Of a stretch of DNA of 15,646 nt, positions 1 to 7,243 are shown piece after piece. The number at the start of each line of letters is the position of its first letter. The first letter of the stretch is position 1. The notes beneath the pieces are model-generated. The model ran no database searches. It was not told the DNA's origin and was given only the letters and a program-made list of their open reading frames with translations. Both the position numbers and the translations under genes were made by a program. Origin of the DNA: RGIG3102 sp964369915 (GTDB lineage Bacteria > Bacillota > Clostridia > Oscillospirales > Ruminococcaceae); assembly GCA_964369915.1 (NCBI GenBank), contig CAYJGG010000046.1, forward strand, positions 1 through 15,646, given 5' to 3'.

Positions 1-54
1 CGGTCTCCCACTAGAGCCTAAATCTAGCGCGTCTGCCAATTCCGCCACATCCGC
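1..54 (-). tRNA. tRNA-Leu (anticodon UAG), 5' part, cut by window edge
   Basis: Read on the minus strand, the segment starts with the acceptor strand GCGGATG, followed by a D-arm with GGCGGAATTGGCAGACGC. The anticodon arm is CTAGA / TTTAGGC / TCTAG, whose seven-base loop places TAG at positions 34-36, giving Leu. The start of a long variable arm (GGGAGACC) follows, as expected of a class II tRNA. The rest of the variable arm, the T-arm and the 3' acceptor strand lie left of the window. The strong promoter at 124-152 serves it, leaving a leader of about 60 nt to be removed by RNase P. Confidence 0.95.
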
Positions 55-123
55 AACTTACTTTGCAAAAACAGTTAGGCTACTTAATATTTTAAGCATT
101 ATGTTATCTTTGCAACGTTAGTT

Positions 124-152
124 ATTATATAACATATTCTCCTTAATGTCAA
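124..152 (-). promoter_or_regulatory. Consensus sigma-A promoter for tRNA-Leu
   Basis: On the minus strand a perfect TTGACA (152-147) is followed after exactly 17 bp by a perfect TATAAT (129-124). It lies just past the stop codon of the lyase-like gene and points at the tRNA. A perfect match to both boxes fits a strongly expressed stable-RNA gene. Because no hairpin separates it from the upstream protein gene, some readthrough into the tRNA is possible. Confidence 0.85.
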
Positions 153-165
153 CACTTTTTTCTAT

Positions 166-1428
166 TTATTTTTTAATTTTTTCTTTAACTTTTTGAGCTG
201 AAAGAAGTATCGCTGCTCTTGCTGTTTCAAAAACAGGTCCACCTTGCATATATGCTATGTAAGGCTCTCTTATTGGCGCATCACATGAAAGCTCTAAAGA
301 GCCTCCCATAATAAATGTTCCCGCTGCCATAATTACCTCGGTATCATATCCTGGCATCGCCCAAGGCTCTGGAGTTACATAACTATCAATAGGCGATGCT
401 GATTGAATGGCTTGAGCTATTGCTATAACATTTTCTGGAGTTTTTGCTGTTATTGAAGTTACTATATCATTTCTTTCTTCAAAATATCTTGGCTCTGTTT
501 CAAATCCTAAGTTTTCATATATACAAGAAGAGTAAACACTTGATTTTAATGCATTTGCTGTTGTCATTGGAGCCATATAAATCCCTAGATACAAATCTCT
601 CAATACATCTAGCGTACAGCCCACTTCTCTACCTGTTCCAGGGTTTGTAAGTCTATGTGCGCATAGTTCAACTAAATCACTTCTGCCGGCAATATATCCC
701 CCTGTTGGTGCTATTCCACCACCAGGATTTTTAATTAATGAGCCTGCTATTATATCTACGCCCACTTCAATAGGCTCTTTAGTTTGTGTAAACTCTCCAT
801 AACAGTTATCCACCATTACAATAATATCTTTATTTACTTCTTTTGCTATTTTTGTTATTTCTTCGATTTGCTCAATAGTTAATGCTTTTCTTTTCGCATA
901 ACCTCTACTTCTTTGTATATAGCACATTTTTGCATTTTTTGCTTTTATTTTAATTTCTTCTAAGTTTACATCTTTTTCGTTTAGCATATCTATTTGCTCA
1001 TATTTAATACCAAACTCAATTAAAGAACCATAATTACTTTCTTTTATACCAACAACCTTGTGTAAAGTATCATAAGGCGTACCTGTAACGCAAAGCATAG
1101 TATCACCTGGGCGCAATAAACCAAATAATGCAACTGTTAATGTGTGAGTGCCAGACATAAAATTATATCTACATAAAGCGTCTTCGGCTTTCATAATTTT
1201 AGCAAACAGCTTATCCAAACCATCTCTACCTTTATCATCATATCCGTAACCAGTTGTTCCAACTAAATGCTGAGATGAAATTTTTTCACTCATAAAAGCA
1301 GACAACACCTTTAATTGATTAAATCTTGATATCTCATCTATTTTTAAAAATTGGTCTTTGCAAAGCTCAATAACCTTTTTATCAAGCTCTTGTATTTCAT
1401 TTGAAATATTAAAAAATTGTTCTATCAT
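166..1428 (-). CDS. ynbB: PLP-dependent methionine gamma-lyase-like / aluminium-resistance family protein (YnbB-like)
   Basis: The 420-residue protein matches in pattern the family called aluminium resistance or methionine gamma-lyase-like (Bacillus subtilis YnbB). Its fold type I PLP features are visible: the aspartate expected to contact the cofactor ring is D207 in VMVDNCYGE, and the likely Schiff-base lysine is K233 in GSLIKNPGGG, followed by a glycine-rich turn and TGGYIAG. The N-terminal GTTGYGYDDKGRD and SGTHT segments are also typical of the family. Substrate and reaction have not been settled for most members; C-S lyase activity is a family-level inference. Length is normal. The start is preceded by AAGGAAA at a suitable distance. 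It lies 37 nt downstream of murD on the same strand and has no promoter of its own that I can see, so it is probably cotranscribed with murD. No terminator hairpin is visible after it. Confidence 0.85.
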   Translation of the reverse strand: MIEQFFNISNEIQELDKKVIELCKDQFLKIDEISRFNQLKVLSAFMSEKISSQHLVGTTGYGYDDKGRDGLDKLFAKIMKAEDALCRYNFMSGTHTLTVALFGLLRPGDTMLCVTGTPYDTLHKVVGIKESNYGSLIEFGIKYEQIDMLNEKDVNLEEIKIKAKNAKMCYIQRSRGYAKRKALTIEQIEEITKIAKEVNKDIIVMVDNCYGEFTQTKEPIEVGVDIIAGSLIKNPGGGIAPTGGYIAGRSDLVELCAHRLTNPGTGREVGCTLDVLRDLYLGIYMAPMTTANALKSSVYSSCIYENLGFETEPRYFEERNDIVTSITAKTPENVIAIAQAIQSASPIDSYVTPEPWAMPGYDTEVIMAAGTFIMGGSLELSCDAPIREPYIAYMQGGPVFETARAAILLSAQKVKEKIKK

Positions 1429-1465
1429 TTTCTTTTCCTTTTAATTTTATCTTTTATATTATATA

Positions 1466-2854
1466 TTATTTTAAATTATTTACAAGCTCTTTAAAATGAT
1501 TTCCTCTCACTTCAAAATTTTCATACATATCAAAGCTAGCAGAGGCAGGAGACAAAATCGCTATATCGCCTTTTTGCGTTTTTTCTTTTAAAATATCAAC
1601 TGCTTCTTTCATATCATTTGCTCTAATAATTTCTAAATCATTTTTATTATAATTTTTATGATTTTTAACTACTTCTTCTATTAAAGGAGCTGTTTGCCCT
1701 ATTGTCACCATTAATTTAACTTTATTTATAATATGCTTAGCTAAAGGCTGATAAGATATTTTTTTATCATATCCCCCTGCTATTATACAAACTTTTTTAT
1801 CAAAGCTATTAAGTCCTGCTATTGTTCTAGTTGGGCTTGTTCCGATAGAATCATTATACCATAAAACTCCGTCTAGTTCTCTAACTGGCTCTATTCTATG
1901 TTCAACGCCTTTAAAATTTATAGCGATATCACGCATATTTTCTATAGATACATCACCTTTAACAGCACAACATGCCGCTAGTATATTCTCTAAATTATGC
2001 TCCCCACGAAGACCAACATCATTTTTACTAACTATAATCTCATCATCTAAAACTAAAAAGCCATTATCGTTTATATATCCGCCTTTTTCTAATTTTTCAA
2101 ATCTTGTGAAATAAACAGTTTCGCCTTTGACTTCGCTAATCATATCTCTTGATATTTCATTATTATACCCTAAAACAGTTTTTGAATTTTCATCTTGATT
2201 TAAAAATATATTCTTTTTCGCTTGTATATATTCATTCATATCTTTATGATAATCTAAATGATTTGGCGTAACATTTGTCACGACAGCTACATCAACTTTT
2301 TCATGCATAGAAATTAATTGGAAACTTGACAATTCCACAACTGCAATATCATCTTTTTTAACATTATCTATTCTTTCTAATAAAGGATAACCAATATTGC
2401 CGCCTAAATGAACAGTTTTCCCTTCTTTTTTAAGCATAGATGCAACTAAACTAGTTGTGGTAGTTTTTCCATCTGAGCCTGTAATTGCGTATATTTTACA
2501 AGGGCAAAGTTGTAAAAACAGTTCTATCTCACTTAAAACTAAGCTCCCTTTTAAAATTTCACTTTGCAGTATTTCATTATTATAATTAAACCCAGGAGTA
2601 CGCATAATTAAATCTTGATTTTCAATTCCGTCAAGATAATTATCACCTAAAGATAAATTAACATTCAAATCAATTAGTTTATCTTTAAATTCTCCCATAT
2701 CTTCTATTTTCTTTTTATCACATAAAGTTACTTTTGCGCCTTTATTTGAGAAAATTTCGATTAAAGTTTTATGGCTTATTCCAGCTCCAATAAATGCAAC
2801 TCTTTTTCCTTTAAGCCATGTATAAAATTCATCTTTATTTAAAAATTTATTCAT
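1466..2854 (-). CDS. murD: UDP-N-acetylmuramoyl-L-alanine--D-glutamate ligase (MurD)
   Basis: A 462-residue cytoplasmic Mur ligase that adds D-glutamate to UDP-MurNAc-L-Ala using ATP in peptidoglycan precursor synthesis. The N-terminal Rossmann-like domain begins with VAFIGAGISHKT (19-30). The central ATPase domain has the P-loop GSDGKTTTT (126-134), ELSSFQL (174-180), NHLDYH (198-203) and a lysine (K213) at the place of the carbamylated lysine of E. coli MurD. The C-terminal domain has EHRIEPV (318-324), NDSIGTSP (334-341) and SPASASFDMYENFEVRGNHF near residues 435-454. The order of domains and the length are normal and no key motif is missing. AAAGGAAA precedes the ATG. It is not inside a dcw cell-wall cluster here: its neighbours are a PLP enzyme and, divergently, glnN. 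Confidence 0.96.
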   Translation of the reverse strand: MNKFLNKDEFYTWLKGKRVAFIGAGISHKTLIEIFSNKGAKVTLCDKKKIEDMGEFKDKLIDLNVNLSLGDNYLDGIENQDLIMRTPGFNYNNEILQSEILKGSLVLSEIELFLQLCPCKIYAITGSDGKTTTTSLVASMLKKEGKTVHLGGNIGYPLLERIDNVKKDDIAVVELSSFQLISMHEKVDVAVVTNVTPNHLDYHKDMNEYIQAKKNIFLNQDENSKTVLGYNNEISRDMISEVKGETVYFTRFEKLEKGGYINDNGFLVLDDEIIVSKNDVGLRGEHNLENILAACCAVKGDVSIENMRDIAINFKGVEHRIEPVRELDGVLWYNDSIGTSPTRTIAGLNSFDKKVCIIAGGYDKKISYQPLAKHIINKVKLMVTIGQTAPLIEEVVKNHKNYNKNDLEIIRANDMKEAVDILKEKTQKGDIAILSPASASFDMYENFEVRGNHFKELVNNLK

Positions 2855-2902
2855 TTTAAATTTCCTTTGCGTATTTTTTAATTTTTTATAGTATATATAT
2901 CT

Positions 2903-2931
2903 ATTATAATATTATAGCATTAATTAATCAA
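2903..2931 (-). promoter_or_regulatory. Probable murD promoter
   Basis: On the minus strand TTGATT (2931-2926) is followed after 17 bp by TATAAT (2908-2903). A second TATAAT at 2916-2911 is preceded by TGC and could act as an extended -10 without a -35 box. Either would start a leader of roughly 40-50 nt before murD. Confidence 0.6.
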
Positions 2932-2977
2932 CTATATGTGCAAAATGCAGTTAAATTTATTATTAACAAATAAATGC

Positions 2978-3007
2978 TTGATAAAACTCATGAATTTATG
3001 GTATATT
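2978..3007 (+). promoter_or_regulatory. Probable glnN promoter with extended -10
   Basis: TTGATA (2978-2983) is separated by 18 bp from TATATT (3002-3007), with TG at 2999-3000 in extended -10 position. Transcription would begin near 3014, giving a leader of about 50 nt, too short for a long riboswitch. I found no GlnR-type TGTNA-N7-TNACA box in the 208-bp divergent region. Confidence 0.65.
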
Positions 3008-3062
3008 ACAGAGTATAAATATTCTATTTATTATGGCTTAAAGGGAAAGGAATTGACTTTAT

Positions 3063-5150
3063 ATGAAAACAATTTTTACAGAAAATTTTGGTACTAAGGT
3101 ATTCAATGATAAACTAATGAAAGAACGTCTTTCAAATAACACATACGAGTCTTTAAGAAAAGTCCGTGACGAAGGAATGATTTGGGATCAAGCTGTGGCT
3201 GATGAAGTGGCGAATGCCATTAGAACATGGGCTATGGAGCTTGGTGCAACTCACTTTGTTCACTGGTTTTCTCCTTTAACAGGTGTAAATAGTGGTCGTC
3301 ATGATAGCTTTTTAGATGGCACTACTGAAGAAGGTGCTCCTGTTATAAGTTTTTCTGGAAAAATGCTAACTCGTGGTGAGAGTGATGCTTCTAGTTTTCC
3401 ATCTGGTGGTATCCGTTCAACTTTTGAAGCTAGAGGATACACTATCTGGGATGCAACTAGCCCTTGCTATGTTGTTGGAACAACTTTATATATCCCAACT
3501 GCTTTCGCAGCCTTTACTGGCGAAGCGTTAGATCAAAAAACACCTCTTTTAAGAACAAATCAAGCTGTTAATAAACAAACTCTAAGAGTTTTACATGCTT
3601 TAGGATATAATGATGTTAAATGGGTAAAACCAACACTTGGCGCAGAGCAAGAATATTTCTTAGTTGATAAAGCTATGTTTGATAAAAGGCTAGATTTAAA
3701 AATAGCTGGAAGAACTATTTTTGGCGCTATGCCATCAAAAGGTCAAGAATTAGAAGACCATTACTACGGAAGCACTCAAGGTAAAGTTCGTGAGTTTATG
3801 CGTGATGTTGATAAACAACTTTGGGAACTTGGCGTTCCATCAAAAACTGAGCATAACGAAGTTGCCCCTGGGCAATTTGAAATTGCTTGCGTTTATTCAA
3901 CTGTTAATGTTACTTGTGATCATAATCAAATTGTTATGGATACATTAAGAAAAACAGCTTTAAGACATGATATGGCTTGCCTATTAAATGAAAAGCCATT
4001 TGCTGGAATAAACGGTAGTGGTAAACATAACAACTATTCACTTTCAACAAGCACTGGTGTAAATCTTTTAAATCCTGGTAAAAACCCAAGCACAAATATT
4101 CCTTTTTTAATCACTTTAGCTGCGTTTTTAAAAGGTGTTGATGAGCATGCTGATTTAATTCGTTTATCTGCTGCTGTCGCTGCAAATGATCATAGACTCG
4201 GCGCTAGCGAAGCTCCTCCTGCCATAATTTCAATGTATCTTGGCGAAGCTTTAGAACACGTTTTAGAAGGAATCGGCAAAGACGAAGAAGAAGAGCAAGC
4301 AGGAAAAGATTTGCTATTAGGAGCAAAAAGTTTGCCTCTATTACAACTTGATGAAAATGATAGAAACCGTACTTCTCCTTTCGCTTTCACTGGCTCAAAA
4401 TTCGAATTTAGAATGGTTGGCTCAACTCAAGCTTTAGGATTTGTTAACACTATTATCAATGCTTGTGTTGCAATTAGTATGAGAGAATTTGCAAGAGAGC
4501 TTGAAGCAGCTGAAAATCCAAAGGAAAAAGCATTAGAAATCGTCTCAAACGTTTATAATAAGCATAAAAGAATTATTTTTAATGGTAATGGATATTCACA
4601 GGAATGGGTTGAAGAAGCTCAAAGAAGAGGACTTCCAAATCTTGATTCAACTATTAAAGCAATTCCAGCTATTATAAAACCAGAAAATATCGCATTCTTA
4701 AAAAGAGCAAAAGCTTTAACAGAAGTTGAGTGCCATGCAAGATATGAAATAATGTTTGAAACTTATGTTAAAACAATTAATATCGAATTAAATGTTGCTA
4801 GAGAAATGCTTTCACAGGAAATCGTTCCTGCTGCAATTAAGTATCTAGGAGAGCTTTCTAAAGCAAACTACTATCTAGCAAAAACTAACACTTCTAATAA
4901 AACTGCGCTTGATGCTCAAAATGCATTAGCTAAAACTGTAGATTCACTGCACGAACAATGTATTTCCTTAAGAGAAGGTCATGCTCAGGCAATGGCTATT
5001 GATAAAATAGAAGATAAGGCTGCAAAATTATTTGATTTATCAAGAAATAATCTAGCTGCTTTAAGAAAAGAAGTTGACGCATTAGAACAAATTATGCCAA
5101 AAGACACTTGGCCAATGCCATCATACACAGATTTATTATTCTCATTATAA
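3063..5150 (+). CDS. glnN: Glutamine synthetase type III (GlnN)
   Basis: A 695-residue enzyme that makes glutamine from glutamate, ammonia and ATP. The length and motifs identify the large type III form rather than the roughly 450-residue GlnA type I. Visible are the type III N-terminal region with HWFSPLTG (67-74) and SSFPSGGIRSTFEARGYT (110-127). The catalytic core has GAEQEYF (193-199), NEVAPGQFEIA (265-275), NGSGKHNNYS (317-326), NDHRLGASEAPP (375-386) and DRNRTSPFAFTGSKFEFR (433-450), holding the metal, glutamate and nucleotide ligands. The C-terminal region (about 480-695) is the helical extension of this class. A purine-rich AAGGGAAAGGA lies upstream of the ATG. The gene is monocistronic between its own promoter and a strong terminator. 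It is divergent from murD, so nitrogen assimilation and wall precursor synthesis share a control region, but no shared operator is evident. Confidence 0.97.
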   Translation: MKTIFTENFGTKVFNDKLMKERLSNNTYESLRKVRDEGMIWDQAVADEVANAIRTWAMELGATHFVHWFSPLTGVNSGRHDSFLDGTTEEGAPVISFSGKMLTRGESDASSFPSGGIRSTFEARGYTIWDATSPCYVVGTTLYIPTAFAAFTGEALDQKTPLLRTNQAVNKQTLRVLHALGYNDVKWVKPTLGAEQEYFLVDKAMFDKRLDLKIAGRTIFGAMPSKGQELEDHYYGSTQGKVREFMRDVDKQLWELGVPSKTEHNEVAPGQFEIACVYSTVNVTCDHNQIVMDTLRKTALRHDMACLLNEKPFAGINGSGKHNNYSLSTSTGVNLLNPGKNPSTNIPFLITLAAFLKGVDEHADLIRLSAAVAANDHRLGASEAPPAIISMYLGEALEHVLEGIGKDEEEEQAGKDLLLGAKSLPLLQLDENDRNRTSPFAFTGSKFEFRMVGSTQALGFVNTIINACVAISMREFARELEAAENPKEKALEIVSNVYNKHKRIIFNGNGYSQEWVEEAQRRGLPNLDSTIKAIPAIIKPENIAFLKRAKALTEVECHARYEIMFETYVKTINIELNVAREMLSQEIVPAAIKYLGELSKANYYLAKTNTSNKTALDAQNALAKTVDSLHEQCISLREGHAQAMAIDKIEDKAAKLFDLSRNNLAALRKEVDALEQIMPKDTWPMPSYTDLLFSL

Positions 5151-5160
5151 TTTAATTTTA

Positions 5161-5189
5161 AAAACCGAGTATACTATGCTCGGTTTTTT
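5161..5189 (+). terminator. Rho-independent terminator of glnN
   Basis: The arms AAAACCGAG and CTCGGTTTT pair, with a short inner TAT/ATG extension around a small loop, followed by a T run. It starts 10 bp past the glnN stop and isolates glnN from the next gene. Confidence 0.92.
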
Positions 5190-5214
5190 GTTATATTATT
5201 GTTTTTTTATTAAC

Positions 5215-5243
5215 TTGTTTTAGATTTATATTTATGTTATAAT
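5215..5243 (+). promoter_or_regulatory. Promoter of the peptide-binding lipoprotein gene
   Basis: TTGTTT (5215-5220), 17 bp spacer, perfect TATAAT (5238-5243) with TGT directly before it, making an extended -10. It sits between the glnN terminator and the next ribosome binding site GAAAGGA (5261-5267). Confidence 0.65.
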
Positions 5244-5276
5244 TTTCTATGATTATTTTAGAAAGGACGAATATGA

Positions 5277-6827
5277 ATGAAACGTTTTTTTTCGCTACTT
5301 ATTATAATTTTAATAACATTTTCTTTAACTGCGTGTTCTTCAGGTGGAATAAGTACTTTCACTATGCCTTTTTCAGATATGCCCCGAAATTTAGATCCTC
5401 AAGTGGCTAGCAGTGAAAGTGAGATATTTATTATCACTAACACCTATGATGGTTTATTTGAAATAATTGATGGAGCTGTTCAAAATAATCTTGCCGAGGA
5501 TTACGATGTTTCAAATGATGGTAAAACATATACTTTCTATTTAAAGCAAGATAGTGTTTACTCTTATTCTGATAGCAGCACTACCTCTTTTAATGGAGTT
5601 AGTGTGACTGCTCATGATTTTGTTTTTGCTTTTCAAAGACTTTTAGATCCTTCAACATCTTCACCTTATGCAAAAGATTTTTTAAATATAATTAATGCAA
5701 AAGAAATATATCTTAACACAAAAGAGCCTTCCACTTTAGGCGTAACTGCTTTAGATGATTACACTTTAGAAATCAATCTTGAAGATGCAGATTTTAACTT
5801 TATTTCAAAATTAGTTTCAACTGCAACAATGCCTTGTAATGAAGAGTTCTTTTATTATACTAAAGGTGCTTACGGACTTACTGTGGAAGATATACTCTCA
5901 AACGGACCTTTTAGACTGAATTACATAAGTCAAGACGAGGAGGCCGTTACAATATTAAGAGTTAGAGAAGATTTCTCAAACAATATAGATAGAATTCGTA
6001 TTTCCATTGATTCTGCAAGTGATGTAAAAAACAGCTATATCCAAGATTCTATTAGCGGATATTTTTCTTTTGATGATGCGAGTGCTGATTTAACTTTAAC
6101 AGATGAAGTTGCTATTTCATCTTCTAATTCAAGTTTAGCTTTTAATTTATACGATGAAACTTTTTCAAATGAAAATATTAGAAAAGCATTAAGCTATTAT
6201 GCATATGCTTATCAAAATTCAGGAGCTAATTTAGATTTATTAACACCTAGTTTTTCTATATTCCCTGTAGACATGGTTTTTTATGATTATCCAATAAATG
6301 AGCAGATCCCAAGTGTAATGCCAGATTATCTCTCAGAAAATCCAAAAGATTTATTATTAAATGGATATAATGAACTTAATATATCAGCTATTCCTAGTAA
6401 AACTATTTTAATTCCTAGTGATAGTAAATACACTGAAATTTATGAAAATATACATCAGTTATGGCAAAAAGAGTTGAATGTATTTTTCACAGTTGAAATG
6501 ATTCCTACTGCTGAAATAATTTCAAGAGTTGACTCAGGTGATTTTGATATTGCTTTTTCATTATTCACTTCTAGCGAAAACAATCCATTTTCAACTATAA
6601 AAGAATTTTCTGATTATAATGAAAATTATGCAAGCCTTGATAACACAACTAATCTTGATATAATGATTAGAAATATAACATTATCTCAAAGTGATATTAT
6701 AAACGATGCTCTAATCGCTCCTATCGCCTATGAATACACTTATTTTTATCATAAAGATTACTTTGATAATATATATGTAGATCCTTTTGGCTACACTGTT
6801 AATTTAAAATATGCATCAGCTAATTAA
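5277..6827 (+). CDS. Peptide/solute-binding lipoprotein, ABC transporter family 5 (OppA/DppA-like), orphan
   Basis: A 516-residue exported lipoprotein. The N-terminus MKRFFSLLIIILITFSLTAC is a lipoprotein signal peptide whose lipobox LTAC places the lipidated cysteine at C20. The mature part has the family 5 extracellular solute-binding pattern: MPRNLDPQVAS (35-45), TNTYDGLFEI (54-63), LAEDYDVSNDGKTYTFYL (72-89), VTAHDFVFAFQRLLDPSTSSPYA (110-132), ALDDYTLEI (158-166) and SNGPFRL (208-214). Such proteins capture peptides or related solutes outside the membrane and hand them to a permease. No permease or ATPase gene is adjacent, and the gene has its own promoter and terminator, so it must share a transporter encoded elsewhere or act as a receptor. 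The C-terminal half is divergent, so the ligand is not predictable. The start at 5277 is chosen over an out-of-frame ATG at 5273 because only it gives the signal peptide and it has a 9-nt spacing from GAAAGGA. Confidence 0.88.
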   Translation: MKRFFSLLIIILITFSLTACSSGGISTFTMPFSDMPRNLDPQVASSESEIFIITNTYDGLFEIIDGAVQNNLAEDYDVSNDGKTYTFYLKQDSVYSYSDSSTTSFNGVSVTAHDFVFAFQRLLDPSTSSPYAKDFLNIINAKEIYLNTKEPSTLGVTALDDYTLEINLEDADFNFISKLVSTATMPCNEEFFYYTKGAYGLTVEDILSNGPFRLNYISQDEEAVTILRVREDFSNNIDRIRISIDSASDVKNSYIQDSISGYFSFDDASADLTLTDEVAISSSNSSLAFNLYDETFSNENIRKALSYYAYAYQNSGANLDLLTPSFSIFPVDMVFYDYPINEQIPSVMPDYLSENPKDLLLNGYNELNISAIPSKTILIPSDSKYTEIYENIHQLWQKELNVFFTVEMIPTAEIISRVDSGDFDIAFSLFTSSENNPFSTIKEFSDYNENYASLDNTTNLDIMIRNITLSQSDIINDALIAPIAYEYTYFYHKDYFDNIYVDPFGYTVNLKYASAN

Positions 6828-6831
6828 ATTT

Positions 6832-6863
6832 AAAAGACTTATAGAATTTCTATAAGTCTTTTT
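6832..6863 (+). terminator. Terminator of the lipoprotein gene
   Basis: A 14-bp perfect stem, AAAAGACTTATAGA with TCTATAAGTCTTTT, around an ATT loop, ending in a T run. It lies 4 bp past the stop and immediately before the first operator palindrome of the sdpR-like operon. Confidence 0.88.
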
Positions 6864-6865
6864 CT

Positions 6866-6885
6866 ATTTAGATAACCCTCTAAAT
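6866..6885 (+). promoter_or_regulatory. Upstream operator palindrome (probable SdpR-like regulator site)
   Basis: The sequence ATTTAGATAACCCTCTAAAT contains the inverted arms ATTTAGA and TCTAAAT. The pairing extends one more base outward on each side (T6865, A6886). It differs at only two central positions from the palindrome at 6922-6941. It ends 5 bp before the -35 box of the sdpR-like operon. Assignment to the ArsR-type regulator encoded directly downstream is an inference from symmetry, duplication and position. Confidence 0.75.
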
Positions 6886-6890
6886 ACTTG

Positions 6891-6919
6891 TTGACAAATT
6901 ATATATAATATGCTATATT
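6891..6919 (+). promoter_or_regulatory. Strong promoter of the sdpR-sdpI-hydrolase operon
   Basis: Perfect TTGACA (6891-6896), 17 bp spacer, TATATT (6914-6919), with TGC at 6911-6913 as an extended -10. It is bracketed by the two palindromes at 6866-6885 and 6922-6941; the second covers the expected transcription start near 6926. This is a strong promoter built to be repressed. Confidence 0.85.
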
Positions 6920-6921
6920 CA

Positions 6922-6941
6922 ATTTAGATAAACATCTAAAT
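6922..6941 (+). promoter_or_regulatory. Downstream operator palindrome over the transcription start
   Basis: ATTTAGATAAACATCTAAAT is a perfect inverted repeat with 8-bp arms and a 4-bp centre. It matches the upstream copy at 18 of 20 positions, with the copies 56 bp apart centre to centre. It begins 2 bp after the -10 box and ends 4 bp before the ribosome binding site AAGGAG (6946-6951), so bound repressor would block initiation. Confidence 0.8.
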
Positions 6942-6958
6942 AGATAAGGAGTCACTAA

Positions 6959-7243
6959 ATGGGATTTCAAGAAACACTTAAAGCATTGTCTGATCCAATA
7001 AGAAGAGATATTTTATTTTTATTAAAAGATAAAAAACTATCGGCTGGCGAAATTACTGGAAGTTTTAATTTAACTGGTGCTACTATCTCTCATCATTTAA
7101 AAATATTAAAAAACGCTGATCTTATATTTGAAGAAAGACATAAAAACTTTATTTATTATCAATTAAACACTAGTGTTTTTGAAGAAGTTATGCTTTGGAT
7201 AACACAATTAACAGGAGGAAATGAAGATGAAAAAGATAACTAA
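6959..7243 (+). CDS. sdpR: ArsR-family transcriptional repressor, SdpR-like
   Basis: A 94-residue winged-helix regulator. FQETLKALSDPIRRDILFLLK (3-23) is the first helices, LSAGEIT and LTGATISHHLKILKNADLI (27-56) form the helix-turn-helix with recognition helix ATISHHLK, and ERHKNFIYYQLN (59-70) is the beta wing. The ELCVCDL-type metal site of ArsR/SmtB metal sensors is absent, which fits the metal-independent SdpR subgroup. In Bacillus subtilis SdpR represses its own operon and is released when the membrane protein SdpI meets the SDP toxin and holds SdpR at the membrane. Here the same gene order, an overlapping sdpI-like gene and paired palindromic operators support the same wiring. AAGGAG is 7 nt before the ATG. 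Which toxin or stress triggers it cannot be read from the window. Confidence 0.9.
   Translation: MGFQETLKALSDPIRRDILFLLKDKKLSAGEITGSFNLTGATISHHLKILKNADLIFEERHKNFIYYQLNTSVFEEVMLWITQLTGGNEDEKDN
7213..7218 (+). promoter_or_regulatory. Ribosome binding site that decides the sdpI-like start
   Basis: A perfect AGGAGG lies inside the end of the upstream regulator gene. It is only 2 nt from the ATG at 7221 but 8 nt from the in-frame ATG at 7227, so initiation at 7227 is more likely. Confidence 0.7.

Noticed and set aside
2855..3062. GlnR operator or glutamine riboswitch before glnN
   Set aside because: No TGTNA-N7-TNACA palindrome was found and the leader after the likely promoter is only about 50 nt.
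4190..4390. Open frames antisense to glnN, and similar ones opposite the lyase, EcsC, transferase and dehydratase genes
   Set aside because: They lie wholly opposite genes with clear family motifs, encode no recognisable protein and lack convincing ribosome binding sites.
5273..5276. ATG at 5273 as the start of the peptide-binding lipoprotein
   Set aside because: It is out of frame with the signal peptide and lipobox and too close to the ribosome binding site.
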